Below, in pieces: positions 28,164-40,248 of a stretch of 64,000 nt of DNA. The translations under genes were made by a program, and so were the position numbers. Source of the stretch: Butyriboletus loyo (Eukaryota; Basidiomycota; Agaricomycetes; Boletales; Boletaceae); contig JBBPSI010000098.1 of NCBI GenBank assembly GCA_038093515.1, positions 1 to 64,000 of the forward strand. Direction: 5' to 3'. The number at the start of each line of letters is the position of its first letter. Within the stretch, counting starts at the first letter, position 1. Under the pieces are notes generated by a model that was not told the origin of the DNA, did not search any database, and saw nothing but the letters and a program-made list of their open reading frames with translations.

Positions 28164-28842
28164 GGTGGTTTCAACCCCTCGCCGATTTCAAGTGAGTCAT
28201 TTCACCTTTGATTCACAGTAGACCAATGAAGAGAAAGAACGAAAAGAAGACAATCCTCGTTCTTGTCTTAGGGTTCGATATTTGAGGGCCGTGCGATCCA
28301 TAGTAACCGACGGACTCGAACGTGAATGTGAATACTCTTCGTCTCTGTTTCCATACACCTCACTGGCAGAAGGTCACAACCTTGTCGAAATTAACATGCG
28401 TCCTTCAACGTCGGTGCGCGCCGGAAGATAATGTTTGACAAGAGAAGTCGTGTTACCCTTCATAATGTATAGCCTCCCCTGACCAGGTTGTTTTAATATA
28501 ATTTCCCCCTACATTGGCTACTTGACATGGCTGCACACCATCCAAGTTTTTCCGATGATCATGTATATTTTCTCGATCATACACACTGATCTGAATCTTG
28601 GGATGGCGGCAAAGCCCAACTCCCTTCTCAAGTGAAACTTAGTACTTCCCCTCTGTACAAGGCAAATCGCATCGAGATTAATCCGAAAAAACCTTCATGA
28701 GATGAGATCGTCAACATTATATCTAGGTAACCGCCGCAAGTACATACTAGTTTTGCGAAGGCACGCGACATACGCAAAAAGGACTTAAACAATAAGAAAA
28801 AGCATAATGCAAACAACGCGACCCATCGCTTATAATGATTCG
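28164..28842. other. intergenic, TDG upstream to SIN3 3' end
   Basis: No gene seen. The right part should be the SIN3 3' untranslated region, the left part the TDG promoter. Confidence 0.5.
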
Positions 28843-31800
28843 TCATGACGCAGAGACGACGCTGACGCTAGCACCGACATCATGATCAACCACGTTCCCC
28901 TCGACGCCCGCACTCGCGTTCCCTTCAGCGCTAGAGCCGAGCGCCGCCTCTGTACTCGCGCCCACACCTGTACTCGGGCCCGAATTCTCTTCCAGTGCAA
29001 GCTCCGGCCCCTCCCTCGCACTTGTGGCCCACCGCTCAGCCAACCACTCCCCTGCTTCCACCTCCCTCGTCCACACTTGCTGCCTCTCCTTCAACTTTTC
29101 CCTCCTCTGCCCCATCATCACTTTCTCATCCTCGCTCAACACGTGGAACAAAAAGTCTTCTGTATGTGGGACGTAAAACAAGCGGTACGTACGCACGCAC
29201 ACTCGGATCTCGAGCCCACCACGGGCAAGCACGTCGGGCGTCGTTGTCGTCACAGATGTTTTCACGTTCCTAGATGTACGAGTGCGTGTCGGGGGGCGAG
29301 ACCAGGTGAGTTGATGCTTGGTCTTGGACGCACCTTTTCAGAAACGGTCGCTGGAGTTTGGGCATGGGAAGACCTTGCGCCGAGTCACCCTGACAATCCT
29401 GCGTTTACTTCCACAACGATACACCGAACGGAAAGACCCACCGAAACGTACGCCTCAATGTACGACTGCCATCGTTCAGCTAGAATCTCTGCGTCATAGG
29501 CTTTCGAGTCGTCTTTTGCCAACAACTGTATCGTCTTCGTCTTCGTGCTCTGGATCTAGTCTCTCTTTTAGTGTATCAGCCGGGTAGGAACATGTGGCAT
29601 GACACACCCAATCGATTCGGTAGATGTTCTCGTCCGGACCCATGATGTTCTCTGCCAATCGCCGGCTATTCGTCTGATCTTGCATCGTTGGCGACGACAA
29701 CGCTCGGTCTCGTCTCAGTAGTTCAAGCAAGTCGTGACACCGGGGGTCTGACAGCACGAGTTGTACCTGTTTGATGAATGCACCTAGCACCTTGTCAATC
29801 GTGAATATACGGTATGCGTCCTACGTTTCGCAGCTGAGCGCGGCACGAAATTAGGATAGGGATGGAAACAGACCCTGTACCCAAACATAAATCGCATCTG
29901 CTCTTCAAACGCATGCTGATCGATCTCGTTGTCAAATAATCGTTCGCAAGACTCGAGCATGAGATCGTAATAGTGCTCTGCATGTGCGATTCTTTCGTCC
30001 AACTGGGCGAACTGGGGTGTTATTGACGTCTTGGTGTCTTTGGAAGCCGTTTTCGAGGGTTGACTTGCCATGGACATGGCGAGGTTCTTGAAAAATAAGA
30101 AACGGGAATACAACACCTGACAGAATCAGCTCGTCAGTCCCCGTGTCAAGCAATACCACAGGCTCAACTTGCCTCAAGTAATCGCAATAGCACATAATAT
30201 ATGTTGTTACAGAAAAAGACGTGTTTTCGTGAGGCGGGTCTTGATGGCGAAGCGCCATCACCTTCACCTTCGGCTTTCCCCTCTTCCACTCCTTCGACCT
30301 GCATCGCGTCAGGCGGCGTTGGTGATACAGGTCGAGACGGAGCAGGTGAGGTCCCGTCTTGGGCACGCGTCTTCCGGTTGGTCGACTTGGCTTGCTCACT
30401 CTTCAATAACTTCTTTCTCAAATCGCCGCTTGAGGAGGTACCACACGCCTTGCGACCTCTGTTCCCTCCGTTACGCGATGAGCTCCCGCTCACCACACTC
30501 GCCGTCTCGACGTCGTCGGCAACACTGCTTGCATCATCCCCACCTTCCCCATCAATCACCTCTTGCACAACGAACGCGCGATTAAATGCCTCGTGGTCGA
30601 GGACAAGAAAGAGCGGAATAAAACTCCTCAGGAACGCCTCGACTCGCTTGCGATCTGCACCGTTAATTTGGCCCTGCGTCCGATCCAACAACGACAACGT
30701 CATCTTGATGACGTCTTGCAACACGCCCACGTCTTCGATGTCATATGCCAACTGATGCCTCGGTCGCGTGCGTGTGAACAACGGGTCGATATACGACGCC
30801 CGCTTGTCCATTTGCTCATCCCGCACCGCCTCAACCTGCGAGACGAACGCGCGTGCGCTATTCGCTTTCTTGTCTGTCGTCTTGAAGTTGATGGCTTGGT
30901 GGTCGAGCGACTTGTGATAGTTCCGCGCGTCAACTTCGCGCCAGATCTTGTTCCATTCCCTTTGTGCTCGTTTCCACTCTTCCTCTTTCTCCTTGAGCCG
31001 CATGAGTACGACGGGAATGGCAACTGCTGGGGTATCCTGCATTGCCTGAAGCACGTCTAAACCCGCCTCTCGACCGTATATTTTCTTGATGATGCGTTGG
31101 TGTATGCTCTTGCCAGATCCACCGAAGTTGGGCTTGAGCTTGAAGACGGCACGCTCTTCAGGGGAGAGTTGGGCAATCTTGTTGTTAATTGGTTCGAGCA
31201 TCCCGATCGTGCGTACGATCGCTTCAATGTGAAAGTCGTATTCGTGCCGCTCTTCTTCTGAACGATGGAGGGCTTCTTCGTAGACGTTCTTCTTGTGAGC
31301 AATAAATCCCGAGTCTTCGCTCGACCACGTGGGATGAGAAACCCACTGATCGTTCAAGACCGCCTTGCACATCTCGTCACGCCCCGAGCAAGTCACTTGC
31401 GCTTCCTGTCGCGTCAACCACGACGGTCAACAAACGCATTTTCTGCAAAGGTTGTATACTTACAGTAGGTGGCATGCGCCTGTAGCTGCCCAGCTGCAAT
31501 CCAGTATTGATGCGGCCCGGTCTCAAAGGCATATTGGGTGCACTCTGACCCTGTGCGCGCGCCCACGATTGTTGTTGTTGTTGCTCCTCCAACAACCATC
31601 TCTCCCTCTCTCTCCTATCATCCCAGCCAAGAATCTCTCGAAACTGACGCATGAGTTCGCCATCTCCAAGGAAATTCCGGGCCTCGCGGACGAGACGTGC
31701 CGTATCAATTAGTTCTTGAGTGAACAGATTGACGAGGCGCAAGAATTCATTGAACGCGTCGCGATTGTTAATTGCTCGTTTGACACGATCAAAAAAGTGC

Positions 31801-33513
31801 GTTTCGTCGAGATTGGGGACGGGGACAGAGGAGGCAGCAAACTGTTGTTGGGCCTGCTGCAGCTGCACTTGACGGAGAGAAGAAAAGCCCGGAGATGGAA
31901 TTCGCTCCACGCCATTGGCGGAACCATTGACAGTCAAGGTTGCCTGTTTGGGCTTCGCTTAGCGTCAGCACCTCGGAAGAAAGTAGGACTTAACGAAGAC
32001 ATACACGCTGAGTGGGAGCTGTCTTGGGCGCGGGCGCTAACTCTCTCTCACGCTCGCGTTCGTTGACTTTTCGCTTTCGCTTCTGGGGGACAGTAGCTGC
32101 TTCTGCGGCTGCCGCGAGCGATACCTCGGGTCTACGCCGTGTTGATCTGTCCAGTGGTGTGTTGGATCTCGTACGCCTGGGTTCCGTAGGAGCGGTAAGG
32201 AGACTATCTTCCATGTCGTCAAAGAGTGCTTGACTCTTCTCAGGCATGAATATTCGAAAATCAGAACGCAAATCGGGATCGTCTTTGAACAGTCGAGCGA
32301 TTTCGGCGGACACTTCCCTCTGGGTGGGACACACCATTTAGTGCTTTATAGGTAGCGCATATGATGGACTTGCCTCGTCGACAGCGTCAGCCATGTTATG
32401 ATACCTTCCTAGTATCTCTAGGAAACGACGGTATGTCGCTTCGTCACATCGCTGTTTGATTTTCTGCACATATTGCACAGCGGGTTCGATGGATACACTG
32501 TCCAGCGCCATGCCATACACGCTTGGATCAGGAGGAAGGGCGTTAGATGGGCCCGCAGCTGGTCCGTCGACATGAAGAAAAGAAGGGTTCTGTGTTGGTT
32601 CGTCGCGGGTTGACTGAATCACCGTTCCGGAAGGTGTAGTGACAGTGATCATAGTAGATTGTTGTGGATCCGTAGAACACTCTATGCGGTAACCGACTGG
32701 GAGAAACGTGTTGAACCCTTGGATGAGCGTCGGACAGCCACTAAAGAGGTGAGAGACGCGTCTGATAACACCTGGCGTGTCTATCCTGTACCAAAGTGAG
32801 CGTCTTGTCCGTCGCGGAACCAAAGGCCACACTCACAGCTGACTCTTGAAGTCTTTCATGATGTCTAAAAATTGATTGTACACGTCCGGTTGGTCGTGGA
32901 ATTGGACCTTGACGGCGTCGAGATAGCTCAGCGCATCCGTGACATTAAGTTGACGCTCCTGAGGTTCGACGTAAGAGAATGGTGGAAGCCGCACACTGGA
33001 CGGGGCGGTATTCGAGGATGGGGCAGACGACTCGGGGACCATGGGTGTGGGCGACTGTGATGGCGCAGGTTCCACGTTGGGCTGCACGGGTGGCATGCTG
33101 ACGTCTCGCTTCACTTCCGCGAGTTCCTTAGCTGGTGGTGGTGGTTCCGTAGGCTCCTCCTTGGCGGCGGTTGCAGGCTCTGATGCCTCGCTGTCTGTAC
33201 GATCGGTTCGCCCAGGCCGTTCCTCGACCATTTCGCCTTCCGTTACGTCCATCGCTACGTCCTGCTCGGCTGTGACCAATGGCTGATCGGATGTACCAGA
33301 GACTGAGATCCGGGTCTCGCCCACTATGGGTTCTGGGTTCGACGGGGACGCCAACGCTGGCACGGTCAGGGCGTCGTCGTCCTGGGCGGGCGATTCGGTG
33401 GTAATCGGAAATTGTGGATATTGCCTTTGGTCTTCTTGCTCGACGTCCATCGCGACGTCGGGCTGGGTTGGAGTGCCAATTCCGTTGTGCTCTGTTTCTC
33501 TCTCGCCATCCAT
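28843..33513 (-). CDS. SIN3 transcriptional corepressor scaffold
   Basis: Nuclear scaffold that bridges DNA-bound repressors to the Rpd3-type histone deacetylase. ATG at 33513 gives [13 protein letters not shown]; the first 150 residues are acidic and Pro/Ser-rich. PAH1: [32 protein letters not shown], then across an intron [20 protein letters not shown] and [16 protein letters not shown]2: [54 protein letters not shown]3: [20 protein letters not shown] and [11 protein letters not shown]. The HDAC-interaction region lies at about 30.6-31.4 kb ([68 protein letters not shown]). The C-terminal region has [37 protein letters not shown] and ENIYRIDW, then [15 protein letters not shown]. The tail is acidic. 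Roughly 1,400 residues and about eight introns, normal for fungal SIN3. Confidence 0.93.
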
Positions 33514-33653
33514 TTTGTGGGTTCGTTTGACACTTGCGACGAAATCCTGAAAATGACGAGGTCGATGTTCGATCACACGAGTGGCTGTGCACAACGGATT
33601 GACGTGTTCTCACGCTGTTAATCCGGGAAATTCCGCGGAACAGTAACACTACC

Positions 33654-33737
33654 GGGCATATGGTGTAGCTGGTTATCACATCCGCTTAGCACGGCGCTGA
33701 GTGCGGGGGGTCTCCGGTTCGAGTCCGGATCTGTCCA
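33654..33737 (+). tRNA. tRNA-Ala (AGC) with a 10-base intron
   Basis: The sequence folds as a cloverleaf. Acceptor strands 33654-33660 and 33730-33736 pair with one T:C mismatch at position 6. The pair at position 3 is G:T, the G3:U70 wobble recognised by alanyl-tRNA synthetase. The anticodon stem TCCGC (33681-33685) pairs with GCGGG (33703-33707). Loop TTAGCA with anticodon AGC at 33688-33690 is followed by intron 33692-33701 at the canonical site after base 37. The variable loop has five bases. The T-arm is TCCGG-TTCGAGT-CCGGA, and the discriminator base is A. The B-box is GGTTCGAGTCC. The D-stem has only three good pairs. Confidence 0.93.
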
Positions 33738-33738
33738 C

Positions 33739-33744
33739 TTTTTT
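33739..33744 (+). terminator. RNA polymerase III terminator
   Basis: Run of six T directly after the tRNA discriminator base, the normal Pol III stop signal. Confidence 0.9.
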
Positions 33745-33944
33745 ATTACTCTTCCGGGCGATACGATCTTCAAGTATTGCAAGAATGGTCAGATGCGGCG
33801 CCGGGAGAATCACTAGATCCTCCATTCTAAATCCAAAGCCCCACTACTTTGATAGTAATAATCTTCGCACAAATCTAGCCTCGAACAACAATCATCCGAT
33901 AGTCAATTTTTTGAGTTCGTGAGGTCAACTATGCAGTTTGAGTC

Positions 33945-34310
33945 CATGCACAACCGCAGAACGACGTGGGGACCACTGATAAATGAAGGGGAGGAATTCG
34001 AGGATTAACACCACAGCCTTCAATGGCCTTTTGAGGAAAACTGGAAAAATAAATAACACTCGTGTCGGAAAACAAACGTGCGGTGAGACACATACCATAA
34101 GGACCCCACTTTTCACATTGCGCAGGCAACTCACTTATCGGTGTACGGTCGCCCCAGGTTATACAAGCGTCAGTTAATTGCGGCAATGGGAACAGCTGCA
34201 CGGTGGGGGGCACAAGAACGGGATATAGGACACAACCACTCAGTAGATTGAATGAGAGGAGCCTACTACGACATACTTCCAAAGCCTTTTCATACGCTTC
34301 AAGTTGCAAG
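33945..34310. repeat. scrambled remnant of a sixth duplication unit
   Basis: Short pieces of the unit are joined out of order. 33970-34005 matches the 'GGACCACTGATAA' block seen at 35020. 34015-34060 matches the first-exon intron area seen at 36070. 34105-34130 matches eIF4E pseudogene sequence seen at about 37295. 34130-34310 matches the spacer seen at about 41720-41850. This suggests internal deletions of a former full unit. Confidence 0.7.
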
Positions 34311-34382
34311 CTTGATTAAATACATCAACACCGGGTAATCCCTGGACTATCACGTATTCTCATCCAAAAGAGCGTGAACAGC

Positions 34383-36409
34383 CTAGTTGATATCAATAGT
34401 AGCGAGATTATAGCCGTTGACAATGACCTCCTGTTCTCGCTCTCGCACCGATTTCCGGGCATTCAGCCTACTCTCGGTCATGTGTATCAGCTCGGAACGG
34501 ACAGACATGTTCAAACGACTCACACCGCCATCATCGAATTGGCATATGCTAAGCGACCAACACGGATTGAGTCCAAAACGTCGACAAGGCGGAAACACTC
34601 ACCTTTGCATACAAAGGTCGTCGGCACGGCAGTAAAGTAATTTCCGTCTGGTATGACAAACTGTGCCCACATTCGTTACTTTCCTGCCTTCATACTGATC
34701 CTGAGCATCAAACATACCAACAGACACCACCCAATCGAAACGAGACTGCGAGGCAAAACGGTCAAGACTCAAAGATGAGATGCATTGGCCATCAAACATG
34801 GCTCGCTCACCATGTAAAGAGCCCCATGTTGACAAATACGATCGTCAAGTGCCGAATGTGGTTCCGTGACCTGACGTTCATAAGAGGCCTGTCAATGACG
34901 CGCACGAAAATGGAATAACACGCGACGCACTTCCGAACCTCTCGACGACCTCCTCGAAGGTAGAAGAACACGGACCCTGTTATTAGAGTATCACAGATGG
35001 CTCCGAAAACCGCCGAACGTGGGGACCACTGATAAGTGAAGGGGGGGATTTGAGGATGCCTTGAGAAGCAAAAAAAATAAACGGAAATACCGGGGTGGAA
35101 TCAAGGACCGCCATGTTGCGGCTAACGAAGCTGGGGAGATTGTGTCAGCTCATCGAGATAGAGTGACAGTGGAATGAATATGCATACGCTACATATGTAC
35201 AAACTTTTGAAGTGGGAGAGCGATTTAATACCGTCATATCATTTAGGGAGAGGTGGAAGGTACGGACCCAGTCCGAGTGCTATGAATGTGGGGGAAAATC
35301 AAGTTCGTCCGTGCCAACAATACTGGAACCACGTACCGAATTGCGTCAGCGACGTCGCCATCTATCTCCTTCAGTAAAATGATGCGTGAATATAGCGACC
35401 ATGCTACTCACGATCAACCATGTCAGGATCACATTATGTGCACTAACTAATGCCGACCCTCTCCGTTAGGAAATATGTGAAAGGAAAATGACGAAACTCA
35501 CTGATCCAAACTCTGTGAGCATAAAAGCTGTTTACGTGAGCTAACGATGTCGAGAACAACGCGTGAATGAGGCCAGTGCTCACCATTGGACAACGACAGT
35601 CATAATATACTTGTATCGTCAACGTCTGGATCAGCATCCCAGCCTCGATGCAGACTGAGGATGTAACTAAGACCCACACTAGTGAAGATGGCTGGCTAGT
35701 AACACCATGGAGTTGAGATCCTCGATCAGACACGGCTAGATCTACGCACTAACATTTCCCTACGAGAACATTCCCGTTTACAACGAATCAACGTTTGAGT
35801 CCACGAATGCACCGAACCTATACTCACCACGGGAGTTCCGGAGGACAGGTTACGGTCGTGCCATTGCACGGTAGAAACAGCTTCCAATGAGCCCCGGCAG
35901 TGAAAGTTGTATGCAAAATATCTATCACCCTAGAGTATCCAGTCAGACAGAATGAGAATCTGTGACGAATCGCCCACGGCAACGCAAACATACAGAAGGA
36001 ACGACACCTAGTGTAGGCACTTACATTCAGCTTGGACCCTACTGATACAAACCAAACTACGCACCATGGCCTTCAATGACCTCAAGTCTTGGGGAAAATT
36101 CAAAAAATAAAATATAGACTGTGCAAATGTACACCCGAATAACCTGACGATTCCAATTCCAAATCAGTATCCCATTAACCTGCCTGGCATGGTCGACAAG
36201 CCAGTCTGTTTCACGTTCGTGGACAGCCCACCATCGTTGAAACGACTTGGCTGACGCTTAGCAGGTGGAAGAGATATTTTGCTTACATCAGTGCCACCGT
36301 GTATCCTACGATACTCGTTAGAAGTGGAGTGCTGGTATACAATAAAACTCGGGTGAAGCATACCACACAACTCCGACCCCCGGAGCTCATTGTCGGGGTC
36401 CAGAGGCAT
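34383..36409 (-). CDS. DUF6534-like membrane protein, copy 1
   Basis: Possible gene or recent pseudogene. ATG at 36409 gives MPLDPDNELRGSELCGM, the N-terminal pattern of DUF6534 proteins (P-D-x-x-L-x-x-G-P), but one Leu codon is missing compared with the other copies and Pro is replaced. Later blocks across introns include a SFLLYVCVAVGD-type helix end, VNSFYAHRVWIS (family pattern FYA.R.W), SRFDWVV, RRKLLYC and LNARKSVREREQEVI. It ends YNLATIDIN at 34383. DUF6534 is a fungal multi-pass membrane family of unknown function. I could not prove an unbroken spliced frame. Confidence 0.5.
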
Positions 36410-36789
36410 CAGAAAGTTGATTTTGAGCTCGGGTGGTCAAATTCGCGGTTTCAAGGATGTAGTAGCACCAAGGAATGGGGGAAACATACTGGCGTGGCTA
36501 TAATGGTCGAACAAGATTCAGTTAAAGACCCGACTTACTATAGATTTGGTTGGAAAACTCAATACGTACATAGGGATTTGGCAGATGAGGTCAACGTGAG
36601 GTGAGCAGATTAGTCTGTGGGAGTAATTAGGTGAGAATGCCACGGTACCTCTAAACACAGCTCAAGTGTTTGCACTGCGTCGAGTTGGTTGATGCATCGA
36701 TGAAATGCGAACAGCACCGAAAAGGCTACTCATCCTCCAAACACTGCTGCGTCGTGCTTCATGTTCGTTTAGTTCTCCATCCAGTCCCA

Positions 36790-37540
36790 CCAATGTTACC
36801 GATCCCAAAAATTCTAAAATGCGCCACCACCAACACTGTTCGTGGGTATCCCAGCCTCACTGGTGGGACTGATAACGTTACCGAAGGAACCCTCGTGGGT
36901 ATGACTGGCCGACGCGCCAAACGTTGACCGAAAATATGTCACGGTGGATGGCATCGCTTGGATGGACAAAAACTTGTTCGGCAAGGGTCGATCCTAGGTA
37001 TTATACTGGAACCAGGAAAAGACGTGACTGATGAATGGTTAAAAGCCAAGGGACTGACCTGGAACTCAATGCTGTCAGCTTCGGAGAGTATCCAGCAGCT
37101 TGATGTACAAGTTTTCTGCCGATGCCGTTTAGTCGCTCAACATCGTCTTTGCTGCGTGTGCACGGTCGAATGTAGGCCGCTAGCCTGCTTCTCAGGCTCA
37201 TGACTGCCCTACAAATCTCGTCACCCTCTTCCGACAGGGACGAGCGCCATCGCAAGCCAAGCTGAAGACCCCTGGATTGTTCGTCATCACAAGGTCCCCA
37301 CTTTCCACATTGCGCTGGATCATGTTCCCACATAGCCTTGATCTCGGACTGGATTATCAGGGTAGCTCGAGCTGCGCCCTGGCTTTCGGCCTGGGGGTGG
37401 GTTGAGCCAATGAAGATGACGGAAACAGCAGCAAAGGGAACACTGTCCTTGCCAGTGGCCCTGTGACTTTGACACTACGTAGCGAACCTTAGCTTTGCTA
37501 TCATGGCAAATTGTCCTACCCATATGGAAAAGCAACGTAT
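36790..37540 (-). pseudogene. eIF4E 3' fragment A, degenerate
   Basis: Runs from HDSKAKVRYV (equivalent to the eIF4E stretch YHDTKAKAP) to the last exon. It carries frame-breaking indels and replaced residues (HDPAQCGKWG where the intact gene has WEDAANAQGGKW). EEGDEICRAVMSLRS and KDDVERLNGIGRKLVH are still recognisable. It lacks the N-terminal extension. It shares its particular changes with fragment D in the right arm. Confidence 0.85.
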
Positions 37541-38255
37541 CCCTGATCTAGGTACTATGCTCACACACCAAGTATTTCGGGCCGTGTTGAATAAATGTGG
37601 CGACTCAAGGAAGCAAGCTGTACGGCCCTACAAATAAACGTTAATCCAATAGGTAGGACTGGTAAGCCGAGAAACGAGGCGGCGCAGGATGTAGTCTGCG
37701 CGAGAGCGAAGCGAGGTGATTTGCCTCTTTTCCTCTCACTACCTCTTTCACTCTGGCAGGACCTTCAAGTTGTCTCTTCAGCTTTTCGCTGCCCGCCCAC
37801 CACTCCCTCTCAGTTCCGACAGCCAAACAGATCGCTGCCTGCGATCGTTCAGCTAGTCTGCTCGACGTTTGACACCCTTGTTCTCTTTGGATCACCAATC
37901 AAACTGAACTATGAGTGGCCCAGCCTGCCCTCACAGCTCAGTTTATCATTTTTAGATCAGGTCAGCCTTGGGCTGAAAAACCCTGTGGGTTTTCGCCTAA
38001 TCCCACGAAGTTCTCTCCCTCTAGTTCCTTTTGTGCATCGCATCATCCTCGGTCTGGTCACTCGAGCGGGCGTATTCACGCGGACACTGGCACAACATAA
38101 CCATTCAGTAAATGAGTCAGAAAAGCATGATTTGTAGTACTAGTCACATGTACTTCCAAAGCCATTTTCCTTACGCTTGCAACCTTGATGAAATACCACA
38201 ACACCAGGTAATACCTAGATTATCACGTATTCTCAGACAAAATGGCATCAAAAGC
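37541..38255. other. inter-unit spacer with about 450 bases not found in other spacers
   Basis: Both ends resemble the spacer at 49.7-49.93 kb, but about 37650-38090 has no counterpart there. It has no recognisable gene and no clear terminal repeats. A plus frame at 37595-38137 is open but without family features. Confidence 0.5.
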
Positions 38256-40248
38256 CTAGTTGATATCAATAGTAGCGAGATTACAGCCATTGACAATGAC
38301 CTCCTGTTCTCGCTCTCGCGTTGGTTTCCGGGCATTCAGCCTACTCTCCATCGTGTGTATCAGCTCAGACTCCGGACAGACATATATTCAAACGACTTAC
38401 ACCGCCATCATCGAATTGGCATATGCTAAGCAACCAAACGGATTGAGTTCAAAACATCGACAAGGCGGAAACACGCACCTTTGCATACAAAGCTGGTCGG
38501 GACTGCAGTAAAGTAACTTCCATCAGGTATGATAGACTGTGTCCACAATCGTTACTTTCCTAGCCTCACAGCATTCATGAGCATGAAACATACCATCAGA
38601 CACCACCCAATCGAAACGAGACTGCGAGGCAAAACGATCAAGACTCAAGGATGAGATGCATTGGCCACCAAACATGACTCGCTCACCATGTAAAGAGCCC
38701 CATGTTGACAAATACGATCGTCAAGTGCCGAATGTGGTTCCGTGACCTGACGTTCATAAGAGGCCTGTCAATGACGCGCACGAAAATGAAATAACACGCG
38801 GCGCACTTCCGAACTCCTCGACGACCTCCTCGAAGGTAGAAGAACACGGACCCTGTTATTAGAGTATCACAGATGGCTCCGAAAACCGCCGACCGTGGGG
38901 ACCACTGATAAATGGAGGGGATGGATTTGAGGATGCCTTGAAAAGCAAAAAAATAAACGGAAATACCGGGGTGGAATTAAGGACCGCCATGCTGCGGCTA
39001 ACGAAGCTGGGCAGATTGTGTCAGTTCATCGAGATAGAGTGACAGGGGAATGAATATGCATACACTACATATGTACAAACTAAGCGGGAGAGCGATTTAA
39101 TACCATCATATCATTTAGCGAGAGGTGGAAAGTACGGACCCAGTCCGAGTGCTATGAATGTGGGGGAAAATCAGGTTCGTCTGTGCCAACAATACTGGAA
39201 CCACGTACCGAATTGCGTGAGCGACGTCGCCATCTATCTCCTTCAGTAAAATGGTACATGAATATAGCGACCATGCTACTCACGATCAACCATGTCAGGA
39301 TCACATTATGTGCACTAACTAATGCCGACCCTTTCCGTTAGGAAATATGTGAAAGGAAAATGACGAAACTCACTGATCCAAACCCTGTGAGCATAAAAGC
39401 TGTTCACGTAAGCTGACCATGTCGAGAACAACGCGTGAATGAGGCCAGTGCTCACCATTGGACAACGACAATCATAATATACTTGTGACGTCCGGGTCAA
39501 CATTGCAGCCTCGATATGTAACAAACGCTTACACTAGTCAAGATGGCTGGCTAGTAACACCATTGGATTTATATCCTCGACCAGACGCAATTGGATCTAC
39601 GCACTATCATTTCCCTATGAGAACATTCCTGATCAACCATTGAGTCCACAAATACACCAAACCTACACTCACCACGGGAGTTCCGGAGGACATAGTAGGG
39701 TCGTGCCATGGCACGATACGAACAGCTTCCAACGAGTCCAGATACCGAAAGTTATGTTTAGAATAGTTATCACCCTAGAATATCCGGTGAGAATCTGTGG
39801 CGAGTCGCCCACGGCAACGTAAACATACAGAAGGAACGACACCTAGTATACACCTCCATTCAGCTTGGACCCTACAGATAAAAACCAAACCACGCACCAT
39901 GGCCTTCAATGACCTCATGTCCTGAGGAAAACTCAACAAATAGAACATAGACTGTCCAAGTGTACACCCGAATAACCTGACGATTCCAATTCCAAATTAG
40001 CCCTATCTACCCATTGACCCACCCGGCATGGTCGACAACTTTCTGTTTCACATGCGCGGACCGCCCACCACCGTTGAAACGACTTGGCTAACGCTTAGCA
40101 GGCGAAAGAGAAAATTTGCTTACATCAGTGCCACCATGAATCCTACACTACTCGTTAGTTGGGAGTGCCAGTATACAATGAAACTCGGGTCAATCATACC
40201 ACACAACGCCGGCCCCCGCAGGAGCGCATTGTCGGGGTCCGAATGCAT
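38256..40248 (-). CDS. DUF6534-like membrane protein, copy 2
   Basis: The best-kept N-terminus of the five: ATG at 40248 gives MHSDPDNALLRGPALCGM, matching the P-D-x-A-L-x-x-GP start of DUF6534 proteins. VNSFYAHRVWISEF lies at about 39370-39420 and the C-terminal DUF6534 exons at 38.3-38.8 kb (SRFDWVV; end of the last exon at 38256). The copy differs from copy 1 by small indels, for example a shortened stretch near 39080. The unit is flanked upstream by eIF4E fragment B, which has a large internal deletion. Coding capacity is unproven. Confidence 0.5.

Noticed and set aside
30169..31060. Several plus-strand open frames across 30.2-31.1 kb
   Set aside because: They are antisense shadows of the SIN3 HDAC-interaction exon, whose minus-strand translation matches the family throughout.
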